Part shown: in pieces, positions 24,462 through 31,317 of the stretch
Layout of the letters: each line of letters begins with the position of its first letter
How positions within the stretch are numbered: position 1 is the stretch's first letter
Assembly: GCA_015056655.1 (NCBI GenBank)
Contig: SVFV01000033.1
Location: 1-39,075, forward strand
Length of the DNA: 39,075 bases
From: Butyrivibrio sp.
GTDB taxonomy: Bacteria; Bacillota; Clostridia; Lachnospirales; Lachnospiraceae
Reading direction: 5' to 3'
The notes under the pieces: generated by a model
Told to the model about the DNA's origin: nothing
The model's input: only the letters and a program-made list of their open reading frames with translations
Database searches by the model: none
Made by a program: the position numbers and the translations under genes

Positions 24462-24762
24462 TTATATTTCCTTGCCTTTTCCTATACTTGTGTCCAAATT
24501 CATCGAATCCAGGTCCGGAATAATCATAATATTACCATGCTTTTGATTGTATAGCTGCCTTAGCGAAAAGATACTACCTATTTTGCTTTAAAGTCTGCGA
24601 AACAGATGGTGTAAATGACAGATTAAACGTCTTATTTTACTTCCGGGGGAAATTATAGATATCAATGTCGCAACTGCGAATATATATCTTATGGCAAAGT
24701 AGCCATATACTTATCTCATCAACAAACAAAACAGCTTGTATATATCAGAAAGGAAAAAAGAG
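24462..24762. other. Intergenic region with two small inverted repeats
   Basis: This 301-bp divergent region holds no gene. Two small inverted repeats are visible: TCGCA-AC-TGCGA (24667-24678) and ATGGC-N6-GCCAT (24691-24706). Either could be a regulator site for the envelope-stress-like genes downstream. No convincing promoter pair could be placed. Confidence 0.4.
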
Positions 24763-24957
24763 ATGAGCAAGAGATTATATAAAAGTTATGACAAAAAGAT
24801 AAGCGGTGTTTGCGCAGGACTTGCTGAGTATTTCGGCATTGATCCTACAATCGTAAGACTTGTGTGGGCACTCTTTACACTTGCAGGTGGTAGCGGCATA
24901 TTTGCCTATATCCTTGCAGATATCATCATGGAGGAGTCCCCCGCATACGTAAAATGA
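24763..24957 (+). CDS. PspC-domain envelope stress protein
   Basis: A 64-residue PspC-type protein. The family signature is clear: KRLYKSYDKKISGVCAGLAE, then FGIDPTIVRLVWALFTLAGG and a membrane helix to ILADIIMEE. PspC domains sense or respond to membrane damage in the phage-shock response; stand-alone forms like this are common in Firmicutes. The ATG at 24763 follows AAAGGA (24750-24755); an upstream in-frame TTG at about 24736 is less likely. The stop overlaps an ATG of the next frame (ATGA at 24954-24957). It opens a four-gene cluster of stress-type proteins. Confidence 0.9.
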   Translation: MSKRLYKSYDKKISGVCAGLAEYFGIDPTIVRLVWALFTLAGGSGIFAYILADIIMEESPAYVK

Positions 24958-24971
24958 TGGAGGAAATGAAC

Positions 24972-25274
24972 ATGGGAAATAACGGAAACAAAAAATTAGC
25001 AGGAATAGTAGCAGGATTCGTTGCTGTACTGATGGTCATAACAGTAATTCTAAATAAGGCATCGGTTCAGAGAACATTAAAGTCTATAAACTCTGAGTAT
25101 GCTGGAGGTCTTGATCGTACAGTTACAGTCTATGACTATTCTGGAAATGAGATAACATCCTATACCGGTAAGATAGATGTCGAGGATTCTGAAACAGGAG
25201 GCAAGGTAAAATTTGACCTCGATGGCAAAAGAACCATCATCTATGGCGGTATAGTGATAGTTCAGGAGAATTGA
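24972..25274 (+). CDS. Membrane-anchored protein, possibly DUF5052-like
   Basis: A 100-residue protein with one N-terminal membrane helix (about residues 9-28) and a beta-rich domain (GLDRTVTVYDYSGNEITSYT, then GKVKFDLDGKRTIIYGGIVI) that should face outwards. The pattern recalls DUF5052 proteins, but I cannot confirm it. The start is ATG 24972, seven bases after GGAGGA (24959-24964); two upstream in-frame ATG codons (24954, 24966) are too close to, or before, that site. It follows the PspC gene directly and precedes the GlsB-type gene by 19 bp. Confidence 0.7.
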   Translation: MGNNGNKKLAGIVAGFVAVLMVITVILNKASVQRTLKSINSEYAGGLDRTVTVYDYSGNEITSYTGKIDVEDSETGGKVKFDLDGKRTIIYGGIVIVQEN

Positions 25275-25293
25275 TAAAGCGGAGGGATAAAAA

Positions 25294-25545
25294 ATGTTTG
25301 GTTTTTGGATTAGCAGTCTTATTTTAAGTCTTCTTTGGGGACTTCTTGCAGGTTACATTGCAACAAGGATCATGGGAGAAAAATCAGGAACACTTAAGAA
25401 CATGATTCTTGGTGTGCTTGGTAGTGTTGTAGGACATTTTCTTTTTGGACTTATTGGCTTTACAGCAACAGGCTGGATTGGCAGCCTTATCGTTTCAACT
25501 GTAGGTGCATGTATCTGCATCTGGCTTGGAAGAAAGCTGGCTTAA
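25294..25545 (+). CDS. GlsB/YeaQ/YmgE-family stress membrane protein
   Basis: An 83-residue membrane protein with three helices and the family pattern: LLWGLLAGYIATRIMG, then a Gly-rich NMILGVLGSVVGHFLFGLIG and a last helix ending in GRKLA. This family (transglycosylase-associated, PF04226) occurs in general stress operons in Gram-positive bacteria together with Asp23/Gls24 proteins; function is unproven. GCGGAGGG (25279-25286) precedes the ATG. It follows the preceding gene by 19 bp and is spaced 13 bp from the YbjQ gene. Confidence 0.92.
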   Translation: MFGFWISSLILSLLWGLLAGYIATRIMGEKSGTLKNMILGVLGSVVGHFLFGLIGFTATGWIGSLIVSTVGACICIWLGRKLA

Positions 25546-25558
25546 GGAGGTGGCAAAT

Positions 25559-25870
25559 ATGCTGTTAGTTACAACTGAAACAATATCAGGAAAGAATCTT
25601 GAAATGATCGGTCTTGTTAAGGGAAGTACCATACAGACAGTAAATGCTTTTAAGGATATAGGATCAGGCTTAAAGACACTTGTTGGCGGCGAACTTGGAA
25701 GCTATAACGAGATGATGACAAAGGCAAGAAACCTTGCAACAGACAGGATGATAAAAGAAGCCGAGGCACTTGGCGCAGATGCCATTGTTGGTGTCAGATA
25801 TTCATCCTCTTCTGTAATGCAGAGTGCAGCCGAAATAATGGCATACGGAACGGCAGTTAAATTTTCATAA
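25559..25870 (+). CDS. YbjQ-family (DUF74) protein
   Basis: A 103-residue protein of the YbjQ/DUF74 family, sometimes called a heavy-metal-binding domain. Landmarks are LVTTETISGKNLEMIGLVKG, a long helix with RNLATDRMIKEAEALGADAI and VGVRYSSS. Members form pentameric rings; function unknown. AAGGAGG (25544-25550) fixes the ATG at 25559; an open frame extending back to 25505 overlaps the preceding gene and is unlikely. It is the last gene of the stress-like cluster, followed by a GC-rich hairpin. Confidence 0.92.
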   Translation: MLLVTTETISGKNLEMIGLVKGSTIQTVNAFKDIGSGLKTLVGGELGSYNEMMTKARNLATDRMIKEAEALGADAIVGVRYSSSSVMQSAAEIMAYGTAVKFS

Positions 25871-25896
25871 GAAAACAAATAAAGCCTAACTATACG

Positions 25897-25925
25897 CTCC
25901 CTTCTTGGGTAACCCAAGGAGGGAG
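25897..25925. repeat. GC-rich perfect-looking hairpin after the stress cluster
   Basis: CTCCCTTCTTGGGT (25897-25910) faces ACCCAAGGAGGGAG (25912-25925), 14 pairs with one G-T. No T-run follows on either strand, so it may be a terminator without U-tract, a processing site or a cruciform. Confidence 0.65.
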
Positions 25926-26018
25926 TTCCACGTTATATGGCATATCCAAAAGGAACTGTTCTTGCTATAATGATTAATTATTAACGGTATGTCAGAGTGA
26001 GGAAAGGAATATACAAAG

Positions 26019-26666
26019 ATGCTTATAGGAATCCTTTCAGATACACATGGACTATTAAGGCAGGAAGTCATTGAAGGGCTTAAAGACGTGGATCACATAA
26101 TCCATGCGGGAGATATAGATAAAAAGGAAGTAATTGACCGCCTTGAAGAGCTAGCCCCTGTAACAGTTGTCAGGGGGAATGCTGATAAGGAATGGGCAGA
26201 GTATCTGCCTGAGAATGTAATCCTGGAATTTGCTGGAAAAAAGATCTATATTATCCACAACAAAGGCAAGATCTGTGATGACCTTAAAGATATTGCTGTA
26301 GTCATCTATGGTCATAGCCATAAGTACAGCCTTGTAGAGAAGAACGGACAGATTTGGTTTAACCCTGGATGTTGCGGGAAAAGAAAACCCGGACAGGAAG
26401 TGTCGTATGCTATTCTTGAGATATCCGAATCAGGGGAGTTTGAGATTAATAAGAAAGTTATTGATAATGCAAGTCAGAATTCAAAGCTTCCAAAAGATAT
26501 CGACAAAATCATATCCAAAACGATGGTTCTTACTGACAAGGGTAAGACACCAGATGAGATTGCAAAGAGGCTTAAGATATCCGAAGAACTTGCAGAAAGC
26601 ATCTGTAGGATGTATCTTACTCATCCCGGAGTGGATGTAGCAGGGATTTTACAGAGGATTAGCTGA
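26019..26666 (+). CDS. YfcE-type metallophosphoesterase with C-terminal helix-turn-helix-like extension
   Basis: A 215-residue protein. Residues 1-150 are a complete YfcE/MJ0936-type phosphodiesterase with ILSDTHG, HAGDIDK, VRGNADK, IHNKG and YGHSHK. The usual family length is about 155-165 residues. The extra 60 residues (from about 155) contain TPDEIAKRLKISEELAESIC, which looks like a helix-turn-helix, followed by LTHPGVDVAGIL. The extension might bind DNA or another protein (inference). AAAGGAA (26002-26008) precedes the ATG. It is separated from the stress cluster by a hairpin and from the next gene by 76 bp. Confidence 0.88.
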   Translation: MLIGILSDTHGLLRQEVIEGLKDVDHIIHAGDIDKKEVIDRLEELAPVTVVRGNADKEWAEYLPENVILEFAGKKIYIIHNKGKICDDLKDIAVVIYGHSHKYSLVEKNGQIWFNPGCCGKRKPGQEVSYAILEISESGEFEINKKVIDNASQNSKLPKDIDKIISKTMVLTDKGKTPDEIAKRLKISEELAESICRMYLTHPGVDVAGILQRIS

Positions 26667-26742
26667 ACTGGTGCAGTCTCCTGTGAAGGTCGTTGAGAAG
26701 ATACAGTATTTTAAATGAATTAGGTAATTGATTGAGGCGCCT

Positions 26743-27192
26743 ATGAAAATTGAGCTAATAGAATTATCGGAAGGAAATCTTGAGCAGTGTTTTGATTTAA
26801 AAGTGGCAAGAGAGCAGACTCAGTATATTGCTTCAAACGCTGATTCCTGGAATACGTCAAAAGAAAATATAGATGTAGCCCGTCCTTTTGCAATATATTG
26901 CGATGGAAACATGGTCGGATTTACAATGTTCGCATTTGATGAGAATTATCCAGACCCCAATGACAGATATTGGTTGTGGAGGCTAATGATTGATGAATCT
27001 CTGCAGGGAAAAGGATATGGAACAGCGGCATTAGAAGAAATCATCCGGTATTTCAGAGAACATGGAGCTAATAACATTCGACTGTCGACCAAAGAAACAA
27101 ATGTAAATGCGCTGGCGATGTATCGAAAGGCGGGATTTCGTGAAACGGGAGAGATGAATGACGATGAAATAGTGCTTCAGCTGGATTTATGA
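26743..27192 (+). CDS. GNAT-family acetyltransferase (spermine/spermidine-type)
   Basis: A 149-residue GNAT protein. The acetyl-CoA motif is visible as LMIDESLQGKGYGTAALEEI (Q/R-x-x-G-x-G/A pattern) followed by VNALAMYRKAGFRETGEMND. The N-terminal portion (LSEGNLEQCFDLKVAREQ, then PFAIYCDGNMVGFTMFAFDE) resembles the BltD/PaiA spermidine acetyltransferase branch. The substrate is a small amine by analogy only. ATG at 26743 is preferred over TTG at 26728 because TTGAGG lies between. A perfect terminator follows at 27198. Confidence 0.9.
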   Translation: MKIELIELSEGNLEQCFDLKVAREQTQYIASNADSWNTSKENIDVARPFAIYCDGNMVGFTMFAFDENYPDPNDRYWLWRLMIDESLQGKGYGTAALEEIIRYFREHGANNIRLSTKETNVNALAMYRKAGFRETGEMNDDEIVLQLDL

Positions 27193-27197
27193 ATGAT

Positions 27198-27236
27198 GGC
27201 TATATGACCAAAAGGTCATATAGCCTTTTTCTTATT
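27198..27236 (+). terminator. Rho-independent terminator of the acetyltransferase gene
   Basis: GGCTATATGACC (27198-27209), loop AAAA, GGTCATATAGCC (27214-27225), then TTTTTCTTATT. A 12-bp perfect stem with U-tract five bases after the stop. Confidence 0.92.
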
Positions 27237-27275
27237 CCGAATAAACAGTGCAGGAAGTGTGTTTATTCTGTGAAA

Positions 27276-27743
27276 TCAGAGATTATCGACAGGCACACAG
27301 CATTTGTCGTTTATGTCACATACCTTTTTTACTCTTCTTCTGTATTTTTCATCAGTTAGTGCATCTGTATTCAGCCAGGTCTTTACTATCTCCATGGAAA
27401 TCAGGGTGCCTATAATCTTTGCTCCAAGGCAGAGGATGTTTGAATCCGTATGCTGGCGTGCAAGGGTAGCGCATAAGGGATCCTGACATACAGCGGCGTA
27501 ACATCCGTTTATCTTATTTGCTATGAGTGCGCTTCCATATCCAACGCCATCGCAGAAGATACCCCTGTCACATTCACCCTTTGCCACAGAAAGAGCAGCG
27601 GGGTAAACGAAATCAGACAGGTCGCAGCTTTCTTCGTCATAAGTACCGAAGTCTTCAACTTCATATCCGTTTTCCAGCAGATATTTCTTTATCTCATTTT
27701 TCATGGCAGTTCCTGCATGATCATTTGCCATAGCTATTTTCAT
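27276..27743 (-). CDS. rpiB: RpiB/LacAB-family sugar-phosphate isomerase
   Basis: A 155-residue protein of the ribose 5-phosphate isomerase B family. Landmarks are MANDHAGTAMKNEIKKYL (Asp8, His9), IFCDGVGYGSALIANK (catalytic-type Cys64) and ARQHTDSNILCLGAKI (His98). The central loop reads GVGYGSALIANK where canonical RpiB has GTGIGMSIAANK, so the substrate may differ (other aldose/ketose phosphates in the LacAB group). It interconverts ribose 5-phosphate and ribulose 5-phosphate in classical members. GGAGG (complement of about 27755-27759) fixes the start. It is alone on the minus strand, convergent with the acetyltransferase gene. Confidence 0.9.
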   Translation of the reverse strand: MKIAMANDHAGTAMKNEIKKYLLENGYEVEDFGTYDEESCDLSDFVYPAALSVAKGECDRGIFCDGVGYGSALIANKINGCYAAVCQDPLCATLARQHTDSNILCLGAKIIGTLISMEIVKTWLNTDALTDEKYRRRVKKVCDINDKCCVPVDNL

Positions 27744-27775
27744 GGTATGCGCCTCCTTTTCTTTGTGATATCTGG

Positions 27776-27804
27776 TTCACTATATACATAATAGCACTTA
27801 TAAT
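27776..27804 (+). promoter_or_regulatory. Possible promoter of the small-protein/phosphatase pair
   Basis: TTCACT (4/6), 17-bp spacer and a perfect TATAAT (27799-27804), with the first start codon 89 bp downstream. A sequence match only. Confidence 0.4.
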
Positions 27805-27892
27805 AAACAGAGGAAAAAATCCTAATAAAATACTTATTGCCGGTTACAGAATGATAAATTAAGACTGGCAATTTTGTGGTAGAGGAATATTT

Positions 27893-28111
27893 ATGGAACA
27901 GGATAAGCTTTTTTACAATATATCCCGTGATACCTGGAACTTTGTAAAAGATTTAAAGAAGCCAGGTAAAGAAATGACAGATGAAGAGTGGAAGAAGGCT
28001 GTCACAGAGCTTGAAAACATAACAAACAAGTATAAGAGCCTTGGGGAAAATGAAAGAGATCTTGTCGAAAAGATACTACAGTCGTACCTCGACTATATAG
28101 AAAGCCGGTGA
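27893..28111 (+). CDS. Small helical cytoplasmic protein, unknown function
   Basis: A 72-residue charged helical protein: WNFVKDLKKPGKEMTDEEWK, then a Lys/Glu-rich helix and LVEKILQSYLDYIESR. No family recognised. AGAGGAA (27878-27884) precedes the ATG. It lies 32 bp before the phosphatase gene, so the two are likely cotranscribed. No membrane segment and no Cys. Confidence 0.65.
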   Translation: MEQDKLFYNISRDTWNFVKDLKKPGKEMTDEEWKKAVTELENITNKYKSLGENERDLVEKILQSYLDYIESR

Positions 28112-28143
28112 ATGCGGAAAGGGGATATTAGAACGGAAACAAT

Positions 28144-28893
28144 ATGGCGACATACTGTATATCAGACCTGCACGGACAACTTCATATATTTGAAAAGCTC
28201 CTCGAAAAGGTTTCCTTTTCAGAAAATGATTTTTTGTATGTTCTGGGGGATGCCATAGACAGGGGAGATGGCGGGATAGACATCCTCTTAAAAGTCATGG
28301 AATCTGAGAACATGGACCTTGTTATAGGAAACCATGAGTTCATGATGCTTAATTCCATTGCTTTAGATGGCAGTACAGATGAGCTTCCAGGGAGAAACAA
28401 AGACCTGTGGCTGTACAGAAATGGCGGCCTTGTGACCTTTAATGCTTACAGGAATCTATCAGAAGATAAACGAAAAGAGCTCATAGACTGGCTTTTATCC
28501 AGGCATCTTACCAAGATGATCGATGTAAATGGAAATGCTTTCTGCCTTACGCATTCATATTTTAATGAAGAATACATAGAGAAAGAATTTAAGGATATTG
28601 ATTACGATACCATCTGGAATATCGTCTGGAACACTCCTTACAGATACGACATATATGTGCCGGTATCTGACTATGCGGCAAAACCATGGACATTTGTGAT
28701 AGGTCATGTCCCTGTGCAAAGGATAGCTAAAGAGCCACTTTCAGGGGCATATCATGAAGAGAATATCTATGTCATAGACGGAGGATGCTCATACAGGGAA
28801 ACGATGAGGATAGGTGAAAATGAGTATGGCGGTATATGCATAAGGCTCGATGATATGAAAGAAACCGTAGTTACATTTGAGGATATCAGATAG
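28144..28893 (+). CDS. PPP-type serine/threonine protein phosphatase-like metallophosphoesterase
   Basis: A 249-residue metallophosphoesterase of the PPP/ApaH/PrpA branch. Metal-ligand motifs are in order: CISDLHGQ (DxH), LGDAIDRGDGG (GDxxDRG), VIGNHEFM (GNHE), LTHSYFN (H) and IGHVPVQR (GH). Bacterial members act as protein phosphatases or diadenosine tetraphosphatases; which applies here is not clear. A weak AAAGGGGA (28119-28126) precedes the ATG. It is followed by a terminator at 28902. Confidence 0.88.
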   Translation: MATYCISDLHGQLHIFEKLLEKVSFSENDFLYVLGDAIDRGDGGIDILLKVMESENMDLVIGNHEFMMLNSIALDGSTDELPGRNKDLWLYRNGGLVTFNAYRNLSEDKRKELIDWLLSRHLTKMIDVNGNAFCLTHSYFNEEYIEKEFKDIDYDTIWNIVWNTPYRYDIYVPVSDYAAKPWTFVIGHVPVQRIAKEPLSGAYHEENIYVIDGGCSYRETMRIGENEYGGICIRLDDMKETVVTFEDIR

Positions 28894-28901
28894 TAGCGGC
28901 A

Positions 28902-28930
28902 CCACCTTTGGAAGAAGGTGGCTTTTATTG
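28902..28930 (+). terminator. Rho-independent terminator of the phosphatase gene
   Basis: CCACCTT (28902-28908), 6-nt loop, AAGGTGG (28915-28921), then CTTTTATTG, nine bases after the stop. Confidence 0.75.
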
Positions 28931-28951
28931 TAATGATCATTCTTACAATAC

Positions 28952-28998
28952 AAAACTTCCATAACTATGCTTTTGCTTAGGGTTATGGAAGAAGTTTT
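28952..28998 (+). repeat. Long hairpin ahead of the YwaF-type gene
   Basis: CTTCCATAAC (28956-28965) pairs perfectly with GTTATGGAAG (28982-28991); the flanks AAAA/AAGTTTTC may add pairs. It lies 46 bp before the next start and might be a leader hairpin or a second terminator. Confidence 0.6.
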
Positions 28999-29043
28999 CT
29001 CACTGATAAATCATAAAAGCACAGGAACATGGAGGGTTCAAGG

Positions 29044-29811
29044 ATGGACTACTTTTGGAAACAACAGGATGACATCCCTTCAGGGCTGGGTTATCCAGTA
29101 TTTGGGTCAGTGCACATATTAAGTGTTGGTGTTACGCTTTTAATTACCGGAGTTCTGGTTTATCTGATATGTCATATGAATTTCAACAGGCAGAAAAGGA
29201 TTCTAAAAGGGATTCCTATTCTGATGCTATGCATGGAACTGTTTAAAGACATATTTCTTATTTCCATACACAGGTTTGGATTGTGGTATCTTCCGTTTCA
29301 CATATGCAGCATAGGAATCTTCATATTCATATTAAGGGAGTATATCCCATGGCAATGGGCAAAGGATTTCTTTGGTGAACTGTCGTATGTATTGATTTTT
29401 CCAGGTTCAGTTATTGCACTGATTTTCCCTGACTGGACAATCTATTATCCTGTTATGAATTTCATGAACCTTTACAGCTACATGTGGCATGGAATGCTGA
29501 TCGTGTATCCTGTTGCATTAAGGTTAAATGGATATGTACATCCTTCTGCAAGAAGGATGTACTGGATAATACTGTTTCTTGGATGTATTACACCGCTTAT
29601 GTATGCGTTTGATAAGATCACCGGTTGCAATTTTTTCTTTGTAAATTTCCCAGTACCAAACAGTCCATTGTCATTCATGGCTTCTTTCATGGGGAATCCG
29701 GGATATCTTATTGGATATGCGGTGCTTGTGATAACAGTTGTTTTATTGGTTTATGGCATGGATTATCTATGCTCCAAAATCATTTCAAAGGGACGTATCA
29801 AAAAGCTGTAA
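29044..29811 (+). CDS. YwaF-like integral membrane protein (TIGR02206 type)
   Basis: A 255-residue protein with six or seven membrane helices. Family landmarks are FGSVHILSVGVTLL, a polar LPFHICSIGIFIFIL and YSYMWHGMLIVYPVALRLNG (His in the membrane); these match the YwaF/TIGR02206 group, of unknown function and distantly related to TMEM164. ATG 29044 is selected because GGAGGG (29031-29036) is seven bases before it; an in-frame ATG at 29029 overlaps that site. It is a single-gene unit; a hairpin lies in its leader. Confidence 0.85.
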   Translation: MDYFWKQQDDIPSGLGYPVFGSVHILSVGVTLLITGVLVYLICHMNFNRQKRILKGIPILMLCMELFKDIFLISIHRFGLWYLPFHICSIGIFIFILREYIPWQWAKDFFGELSYVLIFPGSVIALIFPDWTIYYPVMNFMNLYSYMWHGMLIVYPVALRLNGYVHPSARRMYWIILFLGCITPLMYAFDKITGCNFFFVNFPVPNSPLSFMASFMGNPGYLIGYAVLVITVVLLVYGMDYLCSKIISKGRIKKL

Positions 29812-29885
29812 TATATTCAAGCATATTTAAGCAAATGTACACACGTTATAAAGCAATGTGTATGATTACTCAAGTGGAGGGTAAA

Positions 29886-29927
29886 ATGCTTCTTACATAC
29901 AATGAATGCATTGATAAAAAAGGATAA
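29886..29927 (+). pseudogene. Possible 5' remnant of a lost gene (13 codons)
   Basis: GGAGGG (29876-29881) and an ATG start a 13-codon frame, MLLTYNECIDKKG. The first ten residues are like the beginning of AbiEi-type antitoxin/regulator proteins of Lachnospiraceae as I remember them, but this is not verified. It stops 12 bp before the CIRCE element, so a rearrangement may have cut the gene here. Confidence 0.25.
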
Positions 29928-29938
29928 TACGAAATTAA

Positions 29939-29965
29939 TTAGCACTCTACTTGACAGAGTGCTAA
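29939..29965. promoter_or_regulatory. CIRCE operator (HrcA binding site)
   Basis: TTAGCACTC-N9-GAGTGCTAA is a perfect CIRCE inverted repeat with the standard 9-bp spacer. It overlaps the -35 region of the Hsp20 gene promoter. HrcA represses at normal temperature and is released on heat stress (known for the family). Confidence 0.97.
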
Positions 29966-29979
29966 TTTGGTGTTATACC
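29951..29979 (+). promoter_or_regulatory. Promoter of the hsp20 gene
   Basis: TTGACA (29951-29956), 17-bp spacer and TATACC (29974-29979) with an extended -10 TGT. The -35 box lies inside the CIRCE spacer. The leader before the ATG is about 105 nt. Confidence 0.75.
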
Positions 29980-30091
29980 ATATATAGAACAAAGGAACAG
30001 AGAAGACCATAAGGACTTAAGTTCCCTAGATCTGAACCCTCCGTCCCAATGCTCAAAAATAAATGTTTTTGATGCAAAGGAGGAAAAAATT

Positions 30092-30538
30092 ATGTTAGCA
30101 CCAAGTATTTTTGAAGAGAGACTTTTTGATGATCTGTTCAACTTCCCGGATTTCAGGGATTTGAACCACATGGAGCGTAAGCTCTACGGACGTCACGCCG
30201 ACAGGCTGATGAAGACTGATGTTAAGGAAGAGGATAACCAGTATGAGGTCAGCATCGATCTTCCTGGATTCAGCAAAGAAGATATTAACCTCGAACTAAA
30301 CGAAGGTTATCTTACAATCAGTGCTTCTAAGAACATGAACAATGACAAGAACGATAAGAAAGGTCGTCTTATCAGACAGGAGCGTTACTCAGGATCAATG
30401 CAGAGAAGCTTCTATGTAGGTGACCAGATTACTGAAGAGGACATAAAGGCATCCTTCAAACATGGCGTTCTTTCATTGATGATACCTAAGAAGGAGCAGC
30501 AAAAGCTTCCTGAAAAGAAACATATAATGATTGCCTAA
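30092..30538 (+). CDS. Hsp20/alpha-crystallin small heat-shock protein
   Basis: A 148-residue small heat-shock protein. The N-terminal region (LAPSIFEERLFDDLFNF) is followed by the alpha-crystallin domain (about residues 43-135) with QYEVSIDLPGFSKEDINLEL, YLTISASKNM and RSFYVGDQITEEDIKASFKHGVLSLMIPK in pattern (quoted parts: ERYSGSMQRSFYVG and ASFKHGVLSLMIPK). It holds unfolded proteins in an ATP-independent way in the cytoplasm. AAAGGAGG (30076-30083) supports the start. The CIRCE element upstream shows HrcA control. A strong terminator follows at 30580. Confidence 0.95.
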   Translation: MLAPSIFEERLFDDLFNFPDFRDLNHMERKLYGRHADRLMKTDVKEEDNQYEVSIDLPGFSKEDINLELNEGYLTISASKNMNNDKNDKKGRLIRQERYSGSMQRSFYVGDQITEEDIKASFKHGVLSLMIPKKEQQKLPEKKHIMIA

Positions 30539-30579
30539 AGGCATAACAACATAAAACTCCTAATAACAGCGTAACAGAT

Positions 30580-30622
30580 AGCGCCCTGGGAAGAGAAATT
30601 CTCCTCGGGGCGCTGCGTTTTT
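30580..30622 (+). terminator. Terminator of the hsp20 gene
   Basis: AGCGCCC (30580-30586) pairs with GGGCGCT (30608-30614), with an inner GAGAA/TTCTC stem, then GCGTTTTTCTG. It lies 42 bp after the stop. Confidence 0.85.
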
Positions 30623-30642
30623 CTGAAAAGAAGAGAGAGCTG

Positions 30643-30750
30643 ATGTGGCTTAAGATAAAGCTTGTGATTAAAACGGTTGCTGTAATTCTTGTGCCAATCG
30701 CTTTGATAATTATGATAGCAATCATAAAAAGGAAAACAAAAAAGGAGTAA
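30643..30750 (+). CDS. Possible 35-residue single-helix membrane peptide
   Basis: A frame from ATG 30643 encodes MWLKIKLVIKTVAVILVPIA, LIIMIAII and a basic tail KRKTKKE. It has one hydrophobic helix of about 20 residues and positive ends, the layout of small membrane peptides or type I toxins. It starts 20 bp after the hsp20 terminator and ends inside the 5' arm of another terminator (30740-30778). The upstream signal GAGAGAG is weak. Expression is not shown, and the frame is too short to be proven by sequence alone. Confidence 0.4.
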   Translation: MWLKIKLVIKTVAVILVPIALIIMIAIIKRKTKKE

Positions 30751-30778
30751 TGGATGAGAAGTCTATTGCTCCTTTTTG
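30740..30778. terminator. Terminator after the 35-residue frame
   Basis: AAAAAAGGAGTAAT (30738-30751) pairs with ATTGCTCCTTTTT (30764-30776), with one G-T pair. A-tract and T-tract on either side permit use on both strands. Confidence 0.7.
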
Positions 30779-30997
30779 CATGCAAATTAGAGGCAGTATT
30801 TTCGCCGAGTCCGTCATATATGCACTCTAAAACCTCGCTTATAATCTATATATACAAAGAAAAGAGGGCATGGATATATGATAAGATGTGATAATCACCC
30901 TTGATTTTCCATGGGATTTCACCATTTTCCCAATAACATTCTATGTCGTTTTGTAAGTGGTATAATTCTTCTATTACTAGAAGAGGAGAAGCAATTT

Positions 30998-31192
30998 ATG
31001 AAAAAGTGGATGAATAGTACATCATTTTTATTTTTAGCATTTATTTTTTATTTTAATGCAGTTGCATGGATTATTAGTGGAAAAAAGGCTTTAGTATGCG
31101 TTTGGTTTATTTGTGCAACTGTAGAGTTGATTGTGGGAATCTATTACAGACGTAAGGAAAAGAAGCAGCTTGATGAAGATCATCAAGAATAA
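30998..31192 (+). CDS. Small two-helix membrane protein
   Basis: A 64-residue protein with two membrane segments (STSFLFLAFIFYFNAVAWII and ALVCVWFICATVELIVGIYY) and a basic/acidic tail RRKEKKQLDEDHQE. No family recognised. The ATG at 30998 follows AGAGGAG (30982-30988); an open frame extending upstream to 30911 would span this signal and is not credible. A terminator follows at 31228. It resembles in layout the two small proteins at 23294 and 23529, but no sequence identity is obvious. Confidence 0.6.
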   Translation: MKKWMNSTSFLFLAFIFYFNAVAWIISGKKALVCVWFICATVELIVGIYYRRKEKKQLDEDHQE

Positions 31193-31227
31193 GTCATTAG
31201 TGGAAGTTTTTCTGATGCTGAATTTAG

Positions 31228-31266
31228 GGCTTCAGGTTGTTTTTGGACAATCTGAAGTCTTTTTAC
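31228..31266 (+). terminator. Rho-independent terminator
   Basis: GGCTTCAGGTTGT (31228-31240) pairs with ACAATCTGAAGTC (31247-31259), 13 pairs with two G-T, followed by TTTTTAC. It lies 36 bp after the small-protein stop. Confidence 0.75.
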
Positions 31267-31317
31267 ATAATAGAAATACAGCCCCTTAATTTGCGCCGAC
31301 GAGAAAATTAAATCTTC

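Noticed and set aside
29951..29979. Promoter placement for the 13-codon frame at 29886
   Set aside because: The promoter and CIRCE lie downstream of that frame and point to hsp20.
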